This document shows, one piece after another, positions 1 to 5,944 of a stretch of 7,818 nucleotides of DNA. The notes under the pieces were generated by a model. That model saw nothing but the letters and a program-made list of their open reading frames with translations. It was not told where the DNA came from and made no database searches. How positions within the stretch are numbered: position 1 is the stretch's first letter; every line of letters begins with the position of its first letter. The stretch is taken from NCBI GenBank assembly GCA_015229165.1, contig JADGCD010000095.1, forward strand, positions 1-7,818, given 5' to 3'. Source of the DNA: Nitrospinota bacterium. Lineage in GTDB: Bacteria > Nitrospinota_A > UBA7883 > JADGGD01. Both the position numbers and the translations under genes were made by a program.

Positions 1-1
1 C

Positions 2-925
2 GCCCCGGCGCTTCACTATTCCACCAAATCCCTTCGGCACATCTGCGACACCTGGGAGAAATACGGCTCCGGCATGATCTCCATGCACGGCCAGACCGGC
101 AACCTGCAGTTGCAGGGGATCACCGCCGACAAGGTGCAGGCCTGTTTCGACGAGTTGAACAAGGAAGGATGGGACCTCGGCGGCGCCGGAGCCTGCGTCC
201 GCACCGGCTCCTCCTGTGTCGGCCCGGCCCGCTGCGAGCAGGCCTGCTACGACACCCTGAAGGTCCACAAACGGGTGCTGGATCACTACACCGACGAGGT
301 GCATCGCCCGTCGCTCCCGTACAAGATCAAGTTCAAGTTCTCCGGCTGCGGTAACGACTGCACCAACTCCATCCAGCGGGCCGACTTCGCCGTCATCGGC
401 ATGTGGAAGGACGACATCCAGGTCGACCGGGCAGAGGTGAAGAGCTGGATCAAAACTAACGGGGTTGAGAAACTGGTCAACGACGTCATCACCCGTTGCC
501 CCACCGGCGCCATCACCATGAAAGGCGCCGACGACATCGCCATCGACAACCGCGACTGCGTCCGCTGCATGCACTGCCTGAACGTCATGAACAAGGCGCT
601 CTCCCCCGGCAAAGAGCGGGGCGTGGCCCTGCTCGTCGGCGGCAAGGGGCACCTGAAGGTCGGCAACATGTTGGGCTCGCTGATGCTTCCCTTCGTGAAG
701 GTCGACACCGACGAGGAGATCGAAGCTTTCATCGGCATGATCGACGAGATGGTCAACTACTGGGCCGCCAACGGCCTGGACCACGAGCGGATCGGCGAGA
801 CCATCGAGCGGGTCGGCATCCAGCAGTTCCTGGCCGCCGCCGGGATCGAGGCGACCATCGACATGGTCGACCATCCCCGCGACAACCCCTACTTCAAGGC
901 CACGTCGTCCTACGCCTCCGCGTAA
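2..925 (+). CDS. dsrA: Dissimilatory sulfite reductase alpha subunit DsrA, 5'-truncated by the window edge
   Basis: DsrA pairs with DsrB in the cytoplasmic siroheme sulfite reductase; in sulfur oxidisers the complex works in the direction that forms sulfite. The reading frame is open from base 2, so the start lies upstream. 307 residues are visible; family members have roughly 400-plus, so about a quarter is missing. In fragment numbering, the siroheme/[4Fe-4S] cysteines appear as C72-x5-C78 (within CVGPARC) and C116-x3-C120 (within SGCGNDC). The inserted ferredoxin domain has C166 (RCPTGA) and C186-x2-C189-x2-C192 (CVRCMHC). Wording such as KFKFSGC and the C-terminal HERIGE...IERVG resembles oxidative-type DsrA as I remember it, rather than the sulfate-reducer form; a tree would settle this. 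dsrB begins 56 bases after the stop, so the two are probably co-transcribed. Confidence 0.96.
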   Translation, partial: APALHYSTKSLRHICDTWEKYGSGMISMHGQTGNLQLQGITADKVQACFDELNKEGWDLGGAGACVRTGSSCVGPARCEQACYDTLKVHKRVLDHYTDEVHRPSLPYKIKFKFSGCGNDCTNSIQRADFAVIGMWKDDIQVDRAEVKSWIKTNGVEKLVNDVITRCPTGAITMKGADDIAIDNRDCVRCMHCLNVMNKALSPGKERGVALLVGGKGHLKVGNMLGSLMLPFVKVDTDEEIEAFIGMIDEMVNYWAANGLDHERIGETIERVGIQQFLAAAGIEATIDMVDHPRDNPYFKATSSYASA

Positions 926-981
926 CGAAGACGACCCGCAACCGACAACGAAAAAGCATCTCCAGGGAGATCGTAAACGAC

Positions 982-2055
982 ATGGCAGAACGGAACTGGG
1001 AAACCATCGAATCGGGCCCGCATACCTACGAGGACATGCTCCACCCGCTCCAGATCAAGAACTACGGAAAATGGAAATGGCATGACCGGCCCCGCCCCGG
1101 CATGCTGCGCCACAAGGCCGAATCGGGCGACGAGCTGTACACCGTCCGGGCCGCCACCCAGCGGCAGGTGACCATCGACACCGTCCGCTTCTTCTGCGAC
1201 CTGGCCGACCAGTATTGCGCAGGGTTCCTCCGCTGGACCGTCCGCAACAACGTCGAGTTCATGACCGACAGCCGCGAGAAAGCCGACAAGCTGATCGAGG
1301 CGCTCAACGCCGCCGGACATCCGGTGGGGGGGACCGGCAACTCGGTCACCGCCGTGGGGCATACCCAGGGGTGGCTCCATTGCGATATCCCGGCCACCGA
1401 CGCCTCCGGCGTCAACAAGTCGATGATGGACAACCTCTACGACGAGTTCATCAAGGAAGAGATGCCCAACCGGGTGCGTCTGGCCACCTCCTGCTGCGAG
1501 ATCAACTGCGGCGGACAGGCCGACATCGCCGTGGTGGTCCAGCACACCCGCCCGCCGCGCATCGACCACGAGACGCTGGCGGCCACCTGCTCCATGCCCT
1601 CCACCGTGGCCCGATGCCCCGTGGCGGCCATCCGCCCCACCACCGTCAACGGCAAGCAGTCACTGATGGTGGTCGAAGAGAAATGCATCTGCTGCGGCGC
1701 CTGCTTTGGCGCCTGCCCGTCGATGGAGATCAACCACCCCGAACATTCCAAGCTGGCCATCTGGGTCGGCGGCAAGAACTCGAACCCCCGGTCGAAGCCG
1801 ACCAACATGAAGCTGGTGGCCTACGGCCTGCCCAACAACCCGCCCCGCTGGCCGGAGGTCAACGCCGTCGTCCGCAAGATCCTGATGACCTACAAGGAAG
1901 ACGCCCGCGCCTGGGAGCGGATGGGGGAGTGGATCGACCGGATCGGCTGGAAACGGTTCTTCGAAAAGACCGGCCTGCCGTTCGACGAGTACATGATCGA
2001 CAACTACCGGCACGCCCGGACGTCGTTCAACCAGTCCGCCCACGTCCGCTTCTGA
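982..2055 (+). CDS. dsrB: Dissimilatory sulfite reductase beta subunit DsrB
   Basis: Partner of DsrA in the sulfite reductase heterotetramer; DsrB normally carries the catalytic siroheme-[4Fe-4S]. The 357-residue product is full length for the family. Cofactor cysteines are C134 (in GWLHCDIP), C171, C172 and C176 (in SCCEINCGG). The ferredoxin domain has C212 (ARCPVAAIRP), C235, C238, C241 and C245 (KCICCGACFGAC). The C-terminus ends in the typical YMIDNYR...ARTSFN...HVRF block. The start is ATG at 982, preceded by AGGGAG at 964-969 with a long 12-base spacer. The frame is open further upstream across the dsrA end, but that part shows no DsrB similarity. The overall sequence (DRPRPG, HTQGWLHCD, EHSKLAIWVGGK) is closest to oxidative-type DsrB in my memory. 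The dsrL start follows 13 bases after the stop. Confidence 0.97.
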   Translation: MAERNWETIESGPHTYEDMLHPLQIKNYGKWKWHDRPRPGMLRHKAESGDELYTVRAATQRQVTIDTVRFFCDLADQYCAGFLRWTVRNNVEFMTDSREKADKLIEALNAAGHPVGGTGNSVTAVGHTQGWLHCDIPATDASGVNKSMMDNLYDEFIKEEMPNRVRLATSCCEINCGGQADIAVVVQHTRPPRIDHETLAATCSMPSTVARCPVAAIRPTTVNGKQSLMVVEEKCICCGACFGACPSMEINHPEHSKLAIWVGGKNSNPRSKPTNMKLVAYGLPNNPPRWPEVNAVVRKILMTYKEDARAWERMGEWIDRIGWKRFFEKTGLPFDEYMIDNYRHARTSFNQSAHVRF

Positions 2056-2068
2056 ACAGGAGGGTTCC

Positions 2069-3802
2069 ATGACCGTATCGAATCCCGTTCTGGACCGGGC
2101 GCTGGCGCACCCCGTCGGAACGTTCTCCCAGGAGACCGGGCTCGACCGGATCGTCGCCTTCGGCGACCGGAGCCACAAGTGCCCGGTCTACGCTCTCCGC
2201 GTCCCCCCCTGCTCCGACGGCTGTCCGGCGGGGGAAGACATCCGGGGGATCAACAACATCCTGCGCGGCGTCGAGGAGAAGCCGTCGAAGGACAAGTACG
2301 AGGCGGCCTTCCGGCGCCTCACCGACACGAACCCTTTCCCCTTCGTCATGGGGCAGGTCTGCCCGGCGCCCTGCCAGAAAGCCTGCAACCGCCAGCATCG
2401 GGACGAGACCGTCTCCATCAACGCGGTGGAGCATTTCCTCGGCCGCTACGCCATCGACAACAAGCTTGGATTCCCCAAGCCGGAGAAGGAAAGCGGCAAG
2501 AACGTCGCCGTCGTCGGGGCCGGCCCCGCCGGGCTTTCCGCCGCCTATCACCTTCGCCGCAAAGGGCACGGCGTCACGATCTACGAAGCCAACACCCAGT
2601 TGGGCGGCATGATGCGCTACGGTACCCTCGGTTACCGGGTCTCCCGCGAGGGGCTCGAAGCCGAGATCGGGCGGATCATCGACATGGGGGTCACGGTCAA
2701 AACCGACGTCAAGATCGGCGCCGACATGAGCCTCGACGAACTGCGGGCGAAGCACGACGCAGTCTTCCTCGGCGTCGGCGCTCAGAAGGGGCGGGTTCTG
2801 CCGGTCCCTGGATCGGAAGGGGTCACTTCGGTATTCGACACCATCGCCTTCCTCAAAGAGTTCGAGTCGACCGGGAAGACCCGCGCCGGAAAGAACGCAC
2901 TTGTCGTCGGCGACGGCGACGTGGCCATGGACGCCGCCCGGCTGGCCCTGCGCATCGGGGCGAAGGCGACGATCCTCTCCGGCGTCAGCCGAGCCGACAT
3001 GAACTGCTCTGCCTTCGAGTTCGACGAGGCGACCCACGAAGGCGCCACGTTCCACTATCAGGTCGGCGTGAAGGAAGTTCTCGCCCAAAACGGCGTCATG
3101 ACCGGCGTCACCCTGGTGAAGATGGTCAAAAAGGAAAAGGGGGAGGAAGGGTGGAACCACCCGGTCCCCTTCTTCCGCTACAAGGAGCAGCCCGGCTCCG
3201 CATTCACCGTCGCGGGGGACTCGTTGATCTTCTCCATCGGTCAGGCCACCGACATGACCGGCCTTGAGGCGGCCTGCAACGGGAAACCGTTCCTGAACGT
3301 CGACCACAACCAGCAGGTGGTCGGGCTCGACGGGGTCTTCGGCGGCGGCGACGCCCAGAAGATCGAACTGATCACCACCGCCATCGGCCACGGGCGCAAG
3401 GCGGCCGCGTCGATCGACCGGTTCCTCGCCGGGCTCGAACAGCCCCGCAAGGCGAAGAACGACGTCGTCAAGTACGAGAAACTGAAGTGGGACTACTTCC
3501 TCCCGTCGAAAGGGAGCCAGCGGATCCACAAGAAGTTCGACTACGTCATCGGCAACTTCGAGCCGTTCCTCGAAACCATCCCCGCCGCCGCAGTGAAGTC
3601 CGAGGCCGAACGGTGCATGAGTTGCGGCCTCTGTTTCGAATGCAAGCAGTGCAAGGTCTACTGCCCGCAGGAGGCCATCGAGATGTACAAGAACAACCCG
3701 GTCGGCGAGGTGATGTTCACCTTCTACGAAAAGTGCGTCGGCTGCCACATCTGCTCGGAGATCTGCCCCACCGGCTACATCGACATGGGGATGGGGGAAT
3801 AA
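2069..3802 (+). CDS. dsrL: DsrL iron-sulfur flavoprotein, NAD(P)H:acceptor oxidoreductase of the Dsr system
   Basis: DsrL is a cytoplasmic flavoprotein related to the glutamate synthase small subunit. In Allochromatium vinosum it links rDsrAB to NAD(H) and is needed for oxidation of stored sulfur. This copy has 577 residues. In order: an N-terminal cluster region with C48-x3-C52 and C98-x3-C102-x3-C106; an FAD fold with VVGAGPAG near 148-155 and E173 in IYEA; a second dinucleotide fold, VVGDGDVAMDAAR, near 279-291; an FAD-closing motif GGGDAQ near 425-430; and a C-terminal ferredoxin part with C516, C519, C522, C525, C528, C532 and then C556-x2-C559-x2-C562-x3-C566. The chain stops about ten residues after the last cluster, so it is shorter than the roughly 650-residue A. 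vinosum protein as I recall it. A strong AGGAGG (2058-2063) sits 5 bases before the ATG. Position directly after dsrB supports DsrL over a generic GltD-like protein. Confidence 0.93.
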   Translation: MTVSNPVLDRALAHPVGTFSQETGLDRIVAFGDRSHKCPVYALRVPPCSDGCPAGEDIRGINNILRGVEEKPSKDKYEAAFRRLTDTNPFPFVMGQVCPAPCQKACNRQHRDETVSINAVEHFLGRYAIDNKLGFPKPEKESGKNVAVVGAGPAGLSAAYHLRRKGHGVTIYEANTQLGGMMRYGTLGYRVSREGLEAEIGRIIDMGVTVKTDVKIGADMSLDELRAKHDAVFLGVGAQKGRVLPVPGSEGVTSVFDTIAFLKEFESTGKTRAGKNALVVGDGDVAMDAARLALRIGAKATILSGVSRADMNCSAFEFDEATHEGATFHYQVGVKEVLAQNGVMTGVTLVKMVKKEKGEEGWNHPVPFFRYKEQPGSAFTVAGDSLIFSIGQATDMTGLEAACNGKPFLNVDHNQQVVGLDGVFGGGDAQKIELITTAIGHGRKAAASIDRFLAGLEQPRKAKNDVVKYEKLKWDYFLPSKGSQRIHKKFDYVIGNFEPFLETIPAAAVKSEAERCMSCGLCFECKQCKVYCPQEAIEMYKNNPVGEVMFTFYEKCVGCHICSEICPTGYIDMGMGE

Positions 3803-3815
3803 GGAGAGCCTTTCT

Positions 3816-4178
3816 ATGGATACGAAACAGCTTATCGCCGCCGTACGGAAGGCCTGCGACGAGGCGACCAACTGGGCCGTCACCGGCTGGGAGATGCGGT
3901 GGGGGATGAACCAGGTTCCGGTCAACACGCTGGCGGAGGCGAAGGCCAAACCGGCCACCTTCGTCAACCGGCAGGAGGCGCTGGCCTACTGGTCCGACAT
4001 CGAAGAGATGGGGGCCGAATGCGCGGCCTGCGGGACGAAGGCGCTGGCCGCCCTGGAAAAGGGCGATCTGGGCGCCGCCGCCAACGCGGTCTACTTCGCC
4101 AAGTTCACCGAGAAGAAGTTCAACAAACAGACCCCCACCTGGGGCTCGCTGTCGGACACCCTTCACGGCTTGCTCTGA
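3816..4178 (+). CDS. Small soluble protein of unknown function, last gene of the dsr operon
   Basis: I do not recognise this 120-residue protein. An AAGGAG (3801-3806) overlaps the dsrL stop and gives a 9-base spacer to the ATG, so the gene is translated as part of the dsr operon, and an intrinsic terminator follows it. The product lacks a signal peptide and membrane segment and looks mainly helical, with alanine-rich stretches. It has three cysteines: C14 and a C69-x2-C72 pair (ECAACG), which could be redox active or bind metal but is not enough for an Fe-S cluster alone. Aromatic patches (NWAVTGWEMRWGM near 19-31; AYWSD near 57-61) stand out. It is not DsrC, which has a conserved cysteine-bearing C-terminal tail, nor DsrD, E, F or H as I know them. 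By position after dsrL it matches the gene named dsrU in green sulfur bacteria as I recall it, but I cannot confirm homology. Confidence 0.85.
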   Translation: MDTKQLIAAVRKACDEATNWAVTGWEMRWGMNQVPVNTLAEAKAKPATFVNRQEALAYWSDIEEMGAECAACGTKALAALEKGDLGAAANAVYFAKFTEKKFNKQTPTWGSLSDTLHGLL

Positions 4179-4197
4179 CCCCGTCGTCGCCAGAACG

Positions 4198-4232
4198 CCG
4201 CCCGCCCTTCCGGGGACGGGCGGTTTTGTTTT
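4198..4232 (+). terminator. Intrinsic terminator of the dsr operon
   Basis: A perfect 7-bp stem, CCGCCCG (4198-4204) with CGGGCGG (4217-4223), encloses a 12-base loop in which two more C-G pairs are possible. It is followed at once by TTTTGTTTT (4224-4232). It begins 20 bases after the stop of the last dsr-operon gene. The T tract lies on the + strand, so it acts on that transcript. Confidence 0.9.
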
Positions 4233-4271
4233 GCGCAAGGGACGACGCCGATTTTGCCGTTCGACGGGGCC

Positions 4272-4298
4272 GGTCGGATGGGTATACTGGTCGGATGG
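4272..4298 (+). repeat. Ten-base direct repeat flanking a -10 box
   Basis: GGTCGGATGG occurs at 4272-4281 and again at 4289-4298, exactly 17 bases apart, with the TATACT box between the copies. The second copy contains the start codon of the small membrane protein. This could be an operator, a duplicated translation start, or chance. Confidence 0.5.
4283..4288 (+). promoter_or_regulatory. Putative -10 box for the small membrane protein gene
   Basis: TATACT differs from the sigma-70 consensus TATAAT at one base. Counting seven bases on from its end puts the expected transcription start at 4295, the A of the ATG, which would give a leaderless message; no Shine-Dalgarno sequence precedes that ATG. 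No good -35 is present at the usual distance (TTCGAC at 4260-4265 is poor), so the promoter is weak or activator-dependent, or the box is fortuitous. Confidence 0.45.
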
Positions 4299-4522
4299 AC
4301 ATCAACCTCGCGAAGCTCCTCATTGTCCTCTTCTTCGCCAGCGGTTCGATCATGGGGATCGTGACCATCGCCACGCTGGCGTTGCTGAAGGGGAAAGGGG
4401 GTCACCCGCCGACGGCGTCGCAGGCGCGGGCGCTCAAGATGCGGCTGGTCAAGCTGGTGTTGGGTCAGGCGGCGGCCATGACGGCGCTGATCGGAACGGT
4501 ACTCGCGCTCCTGAAAGGGTAA
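4295..4522 (+). CDS. Small two-helix membrane protein, unknown function
   Basis: The 75-residue product has two clear hydrophobic segments, about residues 6-32 and 52-73, joined by a short basic, polar loop (KGKGGHPP...ARALKMR). The positive-inside rule would put the loop in the cytoplasm, and both ends outside. Both helices end in a near-identical LALLKG motif (residues 28-33 and 70-75), which hints at an internal duplication or a pair of equivalent helices. I do not recognise the family. ATG at 4295 is chosen because the helix begins just after it. The same frame is open upstream across the dsr terminator, but that part is arginine-rich and not protein-like. There is no Shine-Dalgarno sequence. 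The gene lies alone between the dsr terminator and a convergent gene whose stop is 10 bases away, with no terminator in that gap. Confidence 0.65.
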   Translation: MDINLAKLLIVLFFASGSIMGIVTIATLALLKGKGGHPPTASQARALKMRLVKLVLGQAAAMTALIGTVLALLKG

Positions 4523-4532
4523 GGGGAGAACC

Positions 4533-4835
4533 TCACCGCCAATAGGTGCGGTGGCGACACGCCGCGCAACCGGGCGTCGCGTAGGCCCGCCCCCCTTCGG
4601 TCGCTTCGTAACAGGCGGCGTGGAAGAGAGCCTTGCAATCGGGGCATTGACGGACCGGACCGTCGGCCAAAGGATGGTCGCAATGGGGACAACGTCGCTC
4701 CCGCTCGTCGGGAGTGGTCGCTCGGGAGGGGGCGGCCCACCATCGGGCTTCGGGGGGAAAATCGTCGTCTCGAACCGGCTCTTCTTCAGCCCTTAACATC
4801 CGCCAGTAGATACGTATCACCTGCCACACGTTCAT
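4533..4835 (-). CDS. Small zinc-finger protein with prokaryotic RING/PHD-like treble-clef spacing
   Basis: The ATG at 4835 gives a 100-residue protein; an in-frame TTG at 4847 would add four residues (M-S-A-P). Neither start has a convincing Shine-Dalgarno sequence. From the ATG, a hydrophobic/aromatic N-terminal helix (VWQVIRIYWRML) and an acidic linker precede eight ordered metal ligands: C49-x2-C52, C64-x2-C67, H72-x2-C75 and C90-x2-C93. This C4-H-C3 order and spacing matches PHD/RING-like cross-brace fingers. The wording CPHC..PL.....QCPDCKALFHAAC is typical of the bacterial RING family 1-type fingers as I recall them. Such domains bind two zinc ions and serve as protein-contact modules; enzymatic ubiquitin-ligase activity should not be assumed. 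It starts 50 bases downstream of the CheD-receiver gene on the same strand without an evident terminator between, so it may share that transcript. Confidence 0.78.
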   Translation of the reverse strand: MNVWQVIRIYWRMLRAEEEPVRDDDFPPEARWWAAPSRATTPDERERRCPHCDHPLADGPVRQCPDCKALFHAACYEATEGGRAYATPGCAACRHRTYWR

Positions 4836-4885
4836 CGGCGCACTCAACGAAACGCGAAAGCGGTATTCGCCTTTCCCGTATGTCG

Positions 4886-5824
4886 TCAGATATCCTTGAC
4901 GTCGGCCGCGTCTTTTTTGCGGACGATGCGGGTGGCGGCCATCTTGATCTTGGTGGAGAGCACCTGCCGGACCGTCTCCATGCTCTGGTAGAGCTTCAGC
5001 TCTTCCTTGTCAACCACGTCCACCGCCCCGATGTCCTCGGCGCGCAGGCGCATCTTGCTCCCCTTCTGGGCCACGGAGGAGACGATAATGATCGGCTTCG
5101 GATAGTGGACCATCAGCTTCTTCAGGAACGAGACCCCGTCCATCTTCGGCATGATGATATCGAGCGTGATCACGTCCGGGTCGAGTTCGAGAATCTTCGT
5201 GCGGGCCTCGAACGCGTCCGCCGCCTCGCCGATGACGTGGATCTCCGGGTCGTCCGCCAGCGCGCGGCGGAGGACCGAGCGGACCGTTGAGGAGTCGTCG
5301 ACGATCAGCGTGCGGATCTTCCGGTTGGCCAGATCTTTCTTCTTCTCTTCGAGTTGGGCCCGCTGATCCGACTTCTGGATCATCCGGACCTCCACGTCGC
5401 CGGTGGTGTTGTCAAAGAAGATCTTGCGCCCCAGATCGCCTCCCACATCTTCAAAGGCGATCCGGATTCCCTTCTTCGCCAAAATCGACCGGGCGATCTC
5501 GATGTTGCGGTCTCCCACCTTGAAGCCGGTGTTCAGGTGCCCCACCACCGCCCCGCCGCCGTAGATCTTCGCCACCAGGTTGGCCGGGTTCGGTTCGATC
5601 TTGGCGAACTGCTCCAGCAGTTTTTCGGTGGCGTAGTCGCCGTACTTGGCCAGCATCCCGTCGTTGGTTCCGCTGGGAAGCATGTAGTGGTTCATCCCTC
5701 CCCCGTTCCCCCCCTTGCTGTAGAGGCAGACGGCCACGCACGAACCGAGCAGCGTGGCGATGACGGTCGGCTGGCGAATGACCACCAACTCTCCGGGAAG
5801 GATGAAGATGCGCTTTTTTTCCAT
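4886..5824 (-). CDS. cheD: CheD receptor glutamine deamidase fused to a CheB-type receiver domain
   Basis: CheD deamidates glutamines on chemoreceptors and takes part in adaptation. Here residues 6-150 of 312 form a full CheD domain: GELVVIRQPT, the catalytic cysteine C29 in LLGSCVAVCLY, the catalytic histidine H46 in GGGMNHYMLP, KIYGGGA, GDRNIE and DVGGDLGRKIFFD. After a charged, probably helical linker (about 151-170) comes a receiver domain with acidic pair D176/D177, phosphoacceptor D222 in LDIIMPKMDG, S249/S250 and K273. The receiver wording (VDDSSTVRSVL, IIIVSS, LRAEDIGAVDVV) is that of CheB, but the protein ends about 40 residues after K273 with a basic tail and no methylesterase domain. 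ATG 5824 is chosen because CheD homology starts right after it; an in-frame TTG at 5866 would add 14 residues. No clear Shine-Dalgarno is seen. Codons 2-4 contain a run of seven A. The gene is divergent from the CheR fusion. Confidence 0.93.
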   Translation of the reverse strand: MEKKRIFILPGELVVIRQPTVIATLLGSCVAVCLYSKGGNGGGMNHYMLPSGTNDGMLAKYGDYATEKLLEQFAKIEPNPANLVAKIYGGGAVVGHLNTGFKVGDRNIEIARSILAKKGIRIAFEDVGGDLGRKIFFDNTTGDVEVRMIQKSDQRAQLEEKKKDLANRKIRTLIVDDSSTVRSVLRRALADDPEIHVIGEAADAFEARTKILELDPDVITLDIIMPKMDGVSFLKKLMVHYPKPIIIVSSVAQKGSKMRLRAEDIGAVDVVDKEELKLYQSMETVRQVLSTKIKMAATRIVRKKDAADVKDI

Positions 5825-5875
5825 GGAACGACAGCTCGGTTGGATGCGGTATGGTAAGGGAATCAAGCCGCGATT

Positions 5876-5884
5876 AGTATATCA
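5876..5884 (-). promoter_or_regulatory. Extended -10 promoter for the CheD-receiver gene
   Basis: Read on the minus strand, 5884 to 5876 is TGATATACT: a TGn extension joined to TATACT, one base from the TATAAT consensus. The transcription start would be near 5869, leaving a leader of about 45 bases before the ATG at 5824. No good -35 is seen, as is usual for extended -10 promoters. On the + strand the overlapping TAGTAT (5875-5880) could be a weaker -10 for the divergent cheR gene. Confidence 0.5.
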
Positions 5885-5892
5885 TGACAACA

Positions 5893-5907
5893 GCGCCGAT
5901 ACGGCGC
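5893..5907. repeat. Perfect inverted repeat in the divergent cheD/cheR intergenic region
   Basis: GCGCCG-ATA-CGGCGC is a perfect 6-bp inverted repeat with a 3-base centre. It lies just upstream of the minus-strand extended -10 and within the likely 5' leader of the cheR gene, 38 bases before its ATG. It could be an operator or an mRNA hairpin. No T tract follows on either strand, so it is not a terminator. Confidence 0.5.
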
Positions 5908-5944
5908 CGCACACCGCAGGGCCGATGCGCCGCCACGGGAGTCG

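Noticed and set aside
496..981. An upstream in-frame extension of dsrB into dsrA
   Set aside because: The extra translation is arginine/histidine-rich and overlaps the true dsrA frame; DsrB homology begins only after the ATG at 982.
1326..1332. Seven-G run in dsrB as a phase-variation site
   Set aside because: It codes conserved glycines in a core enzyme and is short enough to arise by chance in this composition.
2027..3967. A 646-codon stop-free frame on the minus strand opposite dsrL
   Set aside because: It lies antisense to a well-supported gene. GC-rich codon use commonly opens the opposite frame, and the translation is low-complexity (rich in V, A, D, G) without recognisable motifs.
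3816..4178. DsrC or DsrD as the identity of the last dsr-operon gene
   Set aside because: It lacks the conserved cysteine-bearing C-terminal tail of DsrC and is longer than, and unlike, the small DsrD protein.
4848..4885. A terminator between the CheD-receiver gene and the zinc-finger gene
   Set aside because: Only a 5-bp inverted repeat (GCGAA/TTCGC) is present, with no T tract on the minus strand.
4836..4886. A frameshifted CheB methylesterase domain after the CheD-receiver gene
   Set aside because: Only 50 bases separate the stop from the next gene, and no frame downstream shows methylesterase motifs, so the short architecture is intrinsic.
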